Shown one piece after another: positions 1 to 6,145 of a DNA stretch of 8,036 bases. The DNA is from Prevotella sp. GTDB lineage: Bacteria > Bacteroidota > Bacteroidia > Bacteroidales > Bacteroidaceae. The stretch spans positions 1 to 8,036 of the forward strand of contig JAFRMM010000217.1 of assembly GCA_017430675.1 (NCBI GenBank). Reading direction: 5' to 3'. Below the pieces are notes generated by a model that saw only the letters and a program-made list of their open reading frames with translations, did no database searches and was not told the origin of the DNA. The position numbers and the translations under genes were made by a program. The stretch's first letter is position 1; each line of letters starts with the position of its first letter.

Positions 1-512
1 TCCATGATAAGCACCGTCTTACCCACACCGGCACCTCCGAAGAGTCCGATCTTACCACCCTTCATATAGGGCTCCAGCAGGTCGATCACCTTGATACCCG
101 TCGCCAGGATCTCCTTCTTCGTGGAGAGTTCCTCGAAGGTGGGAGCCCCACGATGGATAGGATAGGCACCTTCCATGTCGAGGGGATTCATACCGTCGAT
201 AGGCTGTCCGATCACGTTCAGCATTCGACCTTTAATCTGATCACCTGCAGGCATCACGATCGGTGAGCCCATAGGGATCGCCTCCAGTCCGCGATGCAGT
301 CCGTCGGTATTGTCCATAGCCACACAGCGCACCGTATCCTCACCGATGTGCTGCTGCACCTCGACAATCAGGTCACGCCCGTCACCACGGTCAATCTTAA
401 GAGCATCGTGAATCTTTGGCAGCACTTTTTCCGCATCCTGACCCTCGGTATCGAAATACACGTCGATCACAGGGCCGATAATCTGGGAAATGTGTCCAGT
501 AATTTGTGACAT
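1..512 (-). CDS. atpD: F1F0 ATP synthase subunit beta, N-terminal part (cut by left edge)
   Basis: This is the catalytic beta subunit of the F1 head, which makes ATP from ADP and phosphate on the cytoplasmic face of the membrane. The frame opens with ATG at 512 ([20 protein letters not shown]) and stays open to the left edge, giving about 170 residues. The beta-barrel N-terminal domain shows the family phrases [32 protein letters not shown] and [10 protein letters not shown]. The Walker A loop GGAGVGKT lies close to the edge at about residues 157-164. The catalytic Glu region and the C-terminal domain lie outside the window. In Bacteroidota atpD commonly heads its operon, followed by atpC, which fits the promoter-like box just upstream. 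No Shine-Dalgarno is visible. The family assignment is near certain. Confidence 0.97.
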   Translation of the reverse strand, partial: MSQITGHISQIIGPVIDVYFDTEGQDAEKVLPKIHDALKIDRGDGRDLIVEVQQHIGEDTVRCVAMDNTDGLHRGLEAIPMGSPIVMPAGDQIKGRMLNVIGQPIDGMNPLDMEGAYPIHRGAPTFEELSTKKEILATGIKVIDLLEPYMKGGKIGLFGGAGVGKTVLIM

Positions 513-555
513 AAGCAGTAAATATTTAAGTTGTTAGTTTGTTTTTAGTTCAACT

Positions 556-569
556 TCTCTAGTTAGAGA
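556..569. repeat. Short dyad at predicted 5' end of atpD mRNA
   Basis: TCTCTA-GT-TAGAGA is a perfect 6-bp inverted repeat with a 2-base centre. It begins about where transcription from the -7 box at 576-583 should start, so it would lie in the first bases of the leader. It could be an operator half-site pair or a 5'-terminal stem. With only 2 central bases, the RNA stem could form at most 4-5 pairs. Function is not known. Confidence 0.3.
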
Positions 570-575
570 TGATTG

Positions 576-583
576 CAAAGATA
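576..583 (-). promoter_or_regulatory. Promoter -7 box for atpD
   Basis: On the minus strand this reads TATCTTTG, an exact match to the Bacteroidota -7 consensus TAnnTTTG. It lies 64 bases upstream of the atpD ATG, so the leader would be roughly 55-60 bases. The expected -33 TTTG at 19-21 bases upstream is not present. The nearest TTTG (596-599) is only 12 bases away, so this is a -7 match with a weak or missing -33. It lies between the upstream gene's stop and atpD, where no GC-rich terminator hairpin is seen, so some readthrough from upstream is also possible. Confidence 0.55.
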
Positions 584-639
584 GTTATTTTCTGGCAAAT
601 AAAGAATATTTTTAGTTTTTTTTACTATATTTTTTGCAA

Positions 640-1740
640 CTATTTCCGCAATGCAATATTATAGTTGTAATATTGACTATTGCCAGTGACATCTTCGAGC
701 ACCCTGATAAACGGCGGGAACTTCACGCTCTCCTGTTCGGCGACACCCTTCGACTGGAGGATCATCAGGTCGCTCACAGGCTCTAAGAAGGTATCGATCT
801 CAAAGTGCTGCCCCTTCCAGATGAAACTCTGACGGCGCTTCTTGATCGTAGAGCGATAAGGATCGGCCTGCTGCAGCATCTGCTCATAGAGGTTGTTGTC
901 TATCTGGCGCTCCGTCTCGATGATCTCTGTATCGGAGATACGTTTCTTCGAACGGTGCACATTCACCACCTTTCCCCTACTCCACTCCCTGCGGCGCAGA
1001 CGCACCTCACAGCCTGGCTCTGCCACCAGATAGGTCTGGGTGATCTCACTCTCGATGGCACCGGGGATCTCACCGATAACCTCCACCTTATAGAGCCGTT
1101 CCTGTTCCAAGGGCTGAGGCAATCCGAGCACGTTGCTGATCTCCTTAATCACACGGTTCAACTTCGCGTTGAAGTCGTCGTGGTTGTTGATCACACGCAG
1201 ATGGGAATGTCCTGCCCAGGCGTTGATCACCTTCTTGTCGAGTTCACGTGCCAGACGAAGTCCTTCCTCATCGGCCTTCTCATAGCGGGTGGCATTCGTG
1301 GCAGTGGTATAATACTGTTCGGCACCGTCGGCAGCACTCACCAGATGGAGCACAGCATCATAGCGCCCACGCAGTCCGTCGGGGTCAGTACCTGCCATGT
1401 GGGTTATCTCCTCCCACTCCTCGGGCTGGATATAGGCAGAGATATCCATAGCACCCCTGTCGCACACGATCAACACGGGTTTGGTACAGACCTCGGCCAG
1501 TCGCAAAAACTGGTCTTCGAGCCCCAACTGCGTCTCCAGAATGGCACGTTCCCCCTGATAATAGAGTTGACGGTTGGGCGTCAGGTAGTTCCATCCGCCT
1601 GTACTATATAGCGTAGGTACCTCAGGAATAGTAAACACCTTATAGCCCATTCCCGAGAAATACTCAACGATCTTCACCAGTGCCGTCGTCTTGCCAGCAC
1701 ACGGTCCACCCGTCAGTACGATTTTCTTAATCTCTGGCAT
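640..1740 (-). CDS. TTD14-like P-loop NTPase with C-terminal CYTH-like domain
   Basis: A 366-residue cytoplasmic protein with two parts. The N-terminal half is an AAA_28/NadR-type kinase-like P-loop NTPase: Walker A GGPCAGKTT at residues 11-19, a Walker B-like strand VLIVCDRGAMD at 89-99, and a lid-like stretch NATRYEKADE near 149-158. The C-terminal half (about 215-360) has the alternating charged strands of a CYTH/triphosphate-tunnel fold: ESEITQTYL at 230-238, CEVRLRRRE at 244-252, ETERQI at 275-280 and HFEIDTF at 312-318. This architecture matches the family of Drosophila TTD14, which is reported to bind GTP and phosphatidic acid. The bacterial members have no established role that I know of. 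The ATG is 10 codons before the P-loop, as expected. It lies 63 bases after pfkA, separated by the CCTAGG array. Architecture is confident; substrate is unknown. Confidence 0.82.
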   Translation of the reverse strand: MPEIKKIVLTGGPCAGKTTALVKIVEYFSGMGYKVFTIPEVPTLYSTGGWNYLTPNRQLYYQGERAILETQLGLEDQFLRLAEVCTKPVLIVCDRGAMDISAYIQPEEWEEITHMAGTDPDGLRGRYDAVLHLVSAADGAEQYYTTATNATRYEKADEEGLRLARELDKKVINAWAGHSHLRVINNHDDFNAKLNRVIKEISNVLGLPQPLEQERLYKVEVIGEIPGAIESEITQTYLVAEPGCEVRLRRREWSRGKVVNVHRSKKRISDTEIIETERQIDNNLYEQMLQQADPYRSTIKKRRQSFIWKGQHFEIDTFLEPVSDLMILQSKGVAEQESVKFPPFIRVLEDVTGNSQYYNYNIALRK

Positions 1741-1744
1741 ATTC

Positions 1745-1802
1745 TCTAGATATTCTAGGCAGTCCTAGGTCTTCCTAGGTCGTCCTAGGATGGCCTAGGA
1801 CT
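1745..1802. repeat. CCTAGG tandem array, 10-bp period, able to form a long hairpin
   Basis: CTAG occurs six times, at 1746, 1755, 1765, 1775, 1785 and 1795, so the step is 10 bases except for one of 9. The last four sit in full CCTAGG palindromes. The array fills nearly all of the space between the pfkA stop and the start of the TTD14-like gene. It also folds: AGTCCTAGG (1761-1769) pairs with CCTAGGACT (1794-1802), and inside this TCCTAGG (1773-1779) pairs with CCTAGGA (1784-1790) around a 4-base loop, with a 3-by-3 internal loop between the stems. On the mRNA the hairpin ends 20 bases before the downstream ATG. No U-tract follows, so it is not a standard intrinsic terminator. It could be an mRNA-processing or stability element, or a repeated intergenic element. 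Confidence 0.85.
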
Positions 1803-1803
1803 A

Positions 1804-2781
1804 CTAAATACTAAGTTCATCGAGCACCTTGATCAGTCGCTTGTCGAAGCGCTTGTCCGTACGGATACACTCACTGAAGGGCACATAGACCACCTCATTA
1901 TTCCTCACGCCCACCATCACGTTGCGCTGTCCCTGCTTGATGGCCTCGATGGCACCCACACCTGTTGTTGAGGCCAGGATACGGTCACGGGCCGATGGTG
2001 TACCACCGCGCTGCAGGTGACCCAGGATGGAAACGCGCACGTCAAATTCGGGGAACTCTTTCTTCACACGATCGGCATAGTACATGGCGCCACACTTTGG
2101 GCTCTCCGACACGATAACAATACACGACTTCTTCGATTTACGGATACCACGTCCCATGAAGGCAGCCAACTGATCCACATCGGTAACCTCCTCTGGCACG
2201 ATGGCAGCCTCTGCACCACATGCAATGGCACAGTTCTGTGCCAGGAAGCCGGCATCACGTCCCATGACCTCAACGAAGAAGATGCGCTCATGCGAGTTCG
2301 CCGTATCACGGATACGATCGACGCACTCCATGATGGTATTCATCGTCGTATCGTAGCCTATCGTGTTATCTGTGCCATAGAGGTCATTATCGATGGTGCC
2401 AGGCAGACCGATACAGGGGAAGTCATACTCCACGCCGAAATTCCACGCACCCGTCAATGAACCGTTACCGCCAATCACGATCAGAGCATCAATCTCCTCT
2501 TTCTGGCAGGTCTCGTAGGCCTTTGCCATTCCCTCCGGCGTCATAAAGTCCTTCGAGCGGGCCGTCTTCAGAATCGTACCGCCACGGGTGATAATACCTG
2601 ATACATTCTCCGTTGTAAAGGGCTTCACCTCATCGTGAATCAGTCCTTCATAACCACGATAGATACCCTTGATATTAAAACCGTTATAGATACCTGCACG
2701 TGTCACAGCACGGATGGCCGCATTCATTCCCGGTGCATCACCTCCTGAAGTAAGGATACCAATAGTCTTTACCTTTGCCAT
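1804..2781 (-). CDS. pfkA: ATP-dependent 6-phosphofructokinase
   Basis: It phosphorylates fructose 6-phosphate to fructose 1,6-bisphosphate in the cytoplasm, the committed step of glycolysis. The 325 residues match the usual bacterial PfkA length. Motifs in order: GGDAPGMN (13-20), the ATP-contact Arg75 in [13 protein letters not shown] (104-108), PGTIDND (127-133) with catalytic base Asp131, SHER (163-166), VMGR (172-175), Glu226 in SESPK, and GHLQRGG (254-260) with sugar-phosphate ligands His255 and Arg258. Gly107 (E. coli Gly104) indicates ATP rather than PPi as donor. Residue 106 is Asn, where E. coli has the Mg-binding Asp103; this is unusual. The ATG follows the nhaD stop by 12 bases, so it is probably co-transcribed. 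Two TAG codons in a row end the gene (1804-1806, then 1801-1803). Confidence 0.96.
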   Translation of the reverse strand: MAKVKTIGILTSGGDAPGMNAAIRAVTRAGIYNGFNIKGIYRGYEGLIHDEVKPFTTENVSGIITRGGTILKTARSKDFMTPEGMAKAYETCQKEEIDALIVIGGNGSLTGAWNFGVEYDFPCIGLPGTIDNDLYGTDNTIGYDTTMNTIMECVDRIRDTANSHERIFFVEVMGRDAGFLAQNCAIACGAEAAIVPEEVTDVDQLAAFMGRGIRKSKKSCIVIVSESPKCGAMYYADRVKKEFPEFDVRVSILGHLQRGGTPSARDRILASTTGVGAIEAIKQGQRNVMVGVRNNEVVYVPFSECIRTDKRFDKRLIKVLDELSI

Positions 2782-2793
2782 AATCTCAATATT

Positions 2794-4206
2794 TTAGTTA
2801 TACATGTTTATCTCGAGCCAAAGAACAGCCAGACCAATGAGCCAGCCTGCCAACACCTTCAAGGTCACGTGCTTCACATACCATCCCAAACGCATGTGCT
2901 CCATCTTCATCAAGGCCAGACCACTGACGGTACCCACTGACAACAGGCATCCGCCCACAGCCGTTGTATAGGCAATGATCTTCCAGTAGGCCCCGTTTCT
3001 CACGAACTGACTCATATACTCTGCATCCGATACCAGTTCCAGATGCGAGGCATCAAGGACAGGATAGAGCGAGATGTCACTGATGGCAATGGTGAACGTA
3101 TCAACCATCGCACTGAGCAGACCCGAGACCACGCCGATGACCCACACACTATGGATATTCTCATCAATCCATGCCGACACATCTGGGAATACGCCCGTCT
3201 CTATCACCACACCCATCGCCAGCATAATACCCATCACAAACAAAATCTGCTGCAGGGAGCCATACTGAATGGCTCGAGGCGTCATGCGCTGTGATGACAT
3301 CTGATCTGCGGCCATCAACTTACGGTTCATCAATTCATTGACCACCCAGAGCACAGAAAGTACACACAGGGCACCAAGGAACGGCGACAGTTTCGTGATA
3401 TTATGGAACGTCGGGATAAACCACAGGCCGCCGATACCCACAAACAGCATCAAGACGCGTTGCCAGGGACTCAGGTTCGTATCATCACCTCGATACGGCA
3501 TAGGCGACCATTGCGTATCGAGACTTTCTGGGAGCATACGACTAATGAGGACTGTCGGGATTACCCAGGCCAAGATCGCAGGCAGCGCCATATACGACGA
3601 GAAATGCGTAGCCGTCACGGCGCCGTCTCCCCAGAGCAACAGTCCCGTGGGATCGCCGATCACCGTAAACGAACCTCCGCAGTTCGCAGCAATCACGATG
3701 GCGGAGCCTATCAGCATCCGCTGCCTACGGCTCTGTACGATATTGCGCATGATCACCAGCATCATCGTGGCCGTAGTCAGGTTGTCAAGATTAGCAGAGA
3801 CGATAAAAGTGGCCAGTGTGATGGTCCACAGCAACCGCTTGGAGTTTCGCGTACGTATCCACGTCGTGATGAAGTCGAAACAACCGTTATTGTTCAGGAT
3901 CTCGATGATGCTCATCGTGGCCAGCAGGAACATCACGATACTGGCGGCACGTCCTACATAATAGAGGAAGATATTATCATAAATGAAATACTTCACGGTA
4001 TCGCTCGACGGCTCCTGCCCCCCCAGAAACATCAAGTATTCCGGAGCATGATGTGCCATCACGAAATCCGTACCATAGCAAACATAGACCACCCATCCCA
4101 CCGTTCCGATAAACATGGCGATGGCTGATTTATTCACACCAGTCAGATGTCCTGTGGCAATTACCACATAGCCCAACAACAGCAATATAATGATAATCAG
4201 TGTCAT
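2794..4206 (-). CDS. nhaD: NhaD-type Na+/H+ antiporter
   Basis: A 470-residue integral inner-membrane protein of the ion transporter superfamily that should exchange Na+ (or Li+) for H+. It starts with a hydrophobic helix (MTLIIIILLLLGYVVIATGH) and has about a dozen membrane segments. Family signatures are SANLDNLTTAT (137-147), GGSFTVIGDPTG (177-188) with the GDPTG hairpin motif, SAMVDTFTIA (365-374) and GCLLSVGTVSG (419-429). The paired motifs with acidic residues Asp141, Asp185 and Asp369 within or beside predicted membrane segments fit ion binding. It lies 23 bases after the histidine kinase stop and 12 before pfkA, which suggests one transcript. There is no clear Shine-Dalgarno. The NhaD family call is firm; ion preference is inferred from the family. 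Confidence 0.9.
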   Translation of the reverse strand: MTLIIIILLLLGYVVIATGHLTGVNKSAIAMFIGTVGWVVYVCYGTDFVMAHHAPEYLMFLGGQEPSSDTVKYFIYDNIFLYYVGRAASIVMFLLATMSIIEILNNNGCFDFITTWIRTRNSKRLLWTITLATFIVSANLDNLTTATMMLVIMRNIVQSRRQRMLIGSAIVIAANCGGSFTVIGDPTGLLLWGDGAVTATHFSSYMALPAILAWVIPTVLISRMLPESLDTQWSPMPYRGDDTNLSPWQRVLMLFVGIGGLWFIPTFHNITKLSPFLGALCVLSVLWVVNELMNRKLMAADQMSSQRMTPRAIQYGSLQQILFVMGIMLAMGVVIETGVFPDVSAWIDENIHSVWVIGVVSGLLSAMVDTFTIAISDISLYPVLDASHLELVSDAEYMSQFVRNGAYWKIIAYTTAVGGCLLSVGTVSGLALMKMEHMRLGWYVKHVTLKVLAGWLIGLAVLWLEINMYN

Positions 4207-4229
4207 CTATAAATCTATACTATAAACTC

Positions 4230-5813
4230 TCAATTCAGAATCCTCGTTGGTGTCCACAACCATACGATCGTACCGTGCCCGGCTTCCACGTTGTCACGCG
4301 CCCCAATCTTACCACCCGTGCGGTCGATAATGGCCTTGCAGATGCTCAGTCCAAGTCCGGGTGTCTCGTCCTGCAAATAGGTGTTCTTGTCCGAGAGCAG
4401 CGCAAAGATGTTCTCTTTCAGTTTCTCAGGCAGTCCACTGCCTGTATCTTTAACCTCCAGATAGAAGCCTTCCTCTTTCATGTAATAACTCAGTGTGATT
4501 GTGCCCTCTGATGTATGATGCAGGGCGTTTTCCAACAGATGCATCGTCACCACCCTCAGGAGTTTGGCATCCAACAAGGCGCGCAAGCCACCGATGGGTT
4601 CTACGACCTCCAATGTCACACCCTCAGGCAATTGCAGACGGATCTCAGCGGCATACGATGTCATCTCATGGTCAACATCCGTCACCTGACGGTCGAAGAG
4701 CGTCGTATTGCCCTCAATATCAGAAAGCGACAGCAGTTCGTTAATCAGATGTAACAATTGTAGTCCGTTGCCGTTAATCAGGCTCAGCAATTGGACGCGT
4801 TCTTCCTCTGGCATTTCACCATCAGGGGTCGTCAGCATCAGGTCAGAGAATCCGATAATGGCATTCAGCGGCGTACGAAGTGCATGGCTCATGTTATTCA
4901 GGAAGATATCCTTCAACTGCTCACTCTTCATAGCACGCTGCTCATTCTTCGTAGCCCGCTCTACTTCCTCTTGCAGACGTTTCCTCGCCAGACGTTGCTG
5001 AATGTTGAAAATGATCAGAGAGACGATAACAAGACCACCCAAGAGGAGCCATACCCACATGGGAATAACCAGCCCTCCGAATGTCGTTCTGACACTACTA
5101 TAGACATCGTCGATGACACCCTCTTTTTCCATCTTATCTAATTCCACGTTGATGGCATCAATCAGGGCCTTGTTGTTGCTGACGTAACAATATTCCCTTG
5201 ACATCAGTGTCAGATCCTCCGCTACCAGATTTTCAAGTTCCAAGGTATTAATAAGGTATCTTGTTTGGTATCTGAAACAAATCACGGCATCATATTTACC
5301 AGCCGACAATTCCGTCATGGTCTTCTTCAGGTCCTTCACCAGATGAATCTCCGCCCCGGCCTTCGACAAGGTGTCGATGACAGGTCGCGACTCCATGAAG
5401 GCAATGTGCTTACCCTTCACGTTACGGATGCCGAAATCCCTTTTCTCTCCCTTCCGATAGACAATCTGGTAGTACAGCCGGAACACGGCACGCGAGTAGT
5501 TCGTCATATCCTTACGATAGGTGGAATAGACCATCATGCCGAGATCGACTCTGCCCTGTAGGATGTCGCCGGCAATGTTCTCCCATGTGTTGGGGGCATA
5601 CGTGAAGGGAATATCGAGGCGCTTCATCAGCCGCTTTGTGAACTCCACATCATAGCCGCAGGGATTGTCCTGCTCGTCGAGATATTCCATCGGCGCATAA
5701 TCCTTATCCATGCCGAACACCAGAGGATGGTCTTTCGTGAAGCCGAGATTGTCCGCTTTGCCCGAAGAGGCAAAGATCATTAGTAGCAATATACAGACCA
5801 ATCTCAATATCAT
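4230..5813 (-). CDS. Sensor histidine kinase with periplasmic solute-binding (PBPb/SBP_bac_3) domain
   Basis: A 527-residue membrane sensor. Residues 1-20 are a signal peptide or first membrane helix. About 28-245 form a periplasmic type-3 solute-binding domain (FGMDKDYAPMEYLDE, GYDVEFTKRLMKRL, GRVDLGMMVYSTYRKDM). A membrane helix follows at about 250-271, then a charged coiled coil (272-303). The HisKA helix has NMSHALRTPLNAIIGF with phospho-acceptor His310. The HATPase domain has an N-box LLENALHHT (426-434), G1 DTGSGLP (456-462) and G2 GLGLS (486-490). It has no receiver or HPt domain, so it needs a separate response regulator, which is not in this window. The residue after His310 is Ala rather than the usual Glu/Asp. 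The solute-binding domain lacks the Asp that usually holds the amino group of amino-acid ligands (Phe180 near DAVICF). It heads the cluster with nhaD and pfkA and has a good promoter. Confidence 0.9.
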   Translation of the reverse strand: MILRLVCILLLMIFASSGKADNLGFTKDHPLVFGMDKDYAPMEYLDEQDNPCGYDVEFTKRLMKRLDIPFTYAPNTWENIAGDILQGRVDLGMMVYSTYRKDMTNYSRAVFRLYYQIVYRKGEKRDFGIRNVKGKHIAFMESRPVIDTLSKAGAEIHLVKDLKKTMTELSAGKYDAVICFRYQTRYLINTLELENLVAEDLTLMSREYCYVSNNKALIDAINVELDKMEKEGVIDDVYSSVRTTFGGLVIPMWVWLLLGGLVIVSLIIFNIQQRLARKRLQEEVERATKNEQRAMKSEQLKDIFLNNMSHALRTPLNAIIGFSDLMLTTPDGEMPEEERVQLLSLINGNGLQLLHLINELLSLSDIEGNTTLFDRQVTDVDHEMTSYAAEIRLQLPEGVTLEVVEPIGGLRALLDAKLLRVVTMHLLENALHHTSEGTITLSYYMKEEGFYLEVKDTGSGLPEKLKENIFALLSDKNTYLQDETPGLGLSICKAIIDRTGGKIGARDNVEAGHGTIVWLWTPTRILN

Positions 5814-5839
5814 GTTTGCGGCTTACGTCTGAATGGCTA

Positions 5840-5870
5840 CAAAATTACGAAAAGTTTTGGAAACCACAAA
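5840..5870 (-). promoter_or_regulatory. Promoter for the histidine kinase-nhaD-pfkA cluster
   Basis: On the minus strand TTTG (5867-5870) is followed after exactly 19 bases by TAATTTTG (5840-5847). This is the Bacteroidota housekeeping arrangement TTTG-N19-TAnnTTTG. Transcription would start near 5833, giving a leader of only about 20 bases before the kinase ATG. The -33 box and the spacer are covered by the inverted repeat at 5849-5877. Confidence 0.72.
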
Positions 5871-5877
5871 ACTTTTC
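5849..5877. promoter_or_regulatory. 11-bp inverted repeat over the kinase promoter (possible operator)
   Basis: GAAAAGTTTTG (5849-5859) and CAAAACTTTTC (5867-5877) are perfect reverse complements separated by 7 bases. The right arm contains the -33 TTTG and the left arm fills the spacer up to one base from the -7 box, so a bound dimer would directly affect polymerase. A terminator is less likely because the stem has few G-C pairs and lies between divergent genes. Confidence 0.6.
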
Positions 5878-5890
5878 AATTAAATAATTA

Positions 5891-5917
5891 TTTATTTGCC
5901 CATTAATGGCAAATAAA
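5891..5917. repeat. Second inverted repeat, 10-bp arms, upstream of the kinase promoter
   Basis: TTTATTTGCC (5891-5900) and GGCAAATAAA (5908-5917) form a perfect inverted repeat with a 7-base spacer, the same spacer length as the dyad at 5849-5877. The centre also contains a shorter perfect palindrome, CCATTAATGG (5900-5909). The centres of the two dyads are 41 bases apart, about four DNA turns, which would put both on the same face. The arm sequences differ, so different proteins may bind. Confidence 0.5.
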
Positions 5918-5963
5918 ATTAATTAATTAATAATAAAAATACGCGCCCACGTGAGGCATACTT

Positions 5964-6052
5964 CCCCAAAAGTCATATAGTTACGCCCCAAAAGTCATAT
6001 AGTTACGCCTCGTAACTTATATAGTTATGCACCAAAAACCATATGGTTAGCA
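5964..6052. repeat. Tandem array, 22-bp period, four copies (possible LytTR-type binding sites)
   Basis: Two copies agree over 23 bases: CCCCAAAA followed by GTCATATAGTTACGC, at 5964-5986 and 5986-6008, sharing the junction base. A third, diverged copy follows at 6008-6030 with core ATATAGTTATGC, and a fourth at 6030-6052 with core ATATGGTTAGC. The most conserved part, AGTTACG, falls at 5979, 6001, 6023 and 6045, always 22 bases apart. Direct repeats of an A-GTTA-type 9-mer with about 12 bases between them and a 21-22-base step are typical of LytTR-family regulator sites (for example AgrA). The repeat itself is plain in the sequence; the binding-site role is inferred. Confidence 0.85.
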
Positions 6053-6113
6053 CTCATAAAGATAGTCACATCGACCCCATTGTGCCCTTACGGTGGAAAA
6101 TATCCAAAAAAAA

Positions 6114-6145
6114 CTTGCTGGTTTGGGGATTTCTTTATATTTTTG
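6114..6145 (+). promoter_or_regulatory. Promoter for uraA
   Basis: TATTTTTG at 6138-6145 matches the Bacteroidota -7 consensus TAnnTTTG. CTTG at 6114-6117 lies 20 bases upstream as a -33 element. Transcription should start near 6152, leaving a leader of about 40 bases. That is too short for a PyrR-type attenuator or a riboswitch, so control probably acts upstream, for example through the array at 5964-6052. Confidence 0.65.

Noticed and set aside
654..675. AT-only inverted repeat CAATATTA-N6-TAATATTG at the 3' end of the TTD14-like gene
   Set aside because: It lies inside codons for the YNYNIAL region, is nearly all A-T, and has no adjacent U-tract; probably chance.
805..1611. Long open frame (268 codons) on the plus strand opposite the TTD14-like gene
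   Set aside because: It is antisense to a gene with clear Walker motifs, its translation shows no recognisable domain, and it has no promoter or leader of its own.
1745..1802. Intrinsic terminator between pfkA and the TTD14-like gene
   Set aside because: The hairpin is strong but no U-tract follows on the minus-strand transcript, and the next ATG is only 20 bases away.
3338..4128. Overlapping plus-strand open frames opposite nhaD
   Set aside because: They lie antisense to a confidently identified transporter, and the translations have no domain features.
5964..6052. CRISPR array
   Set aside because: The repeats are 22-23 bases head to tail with no spacers, copies diverge along the array, and no cas genes are present.
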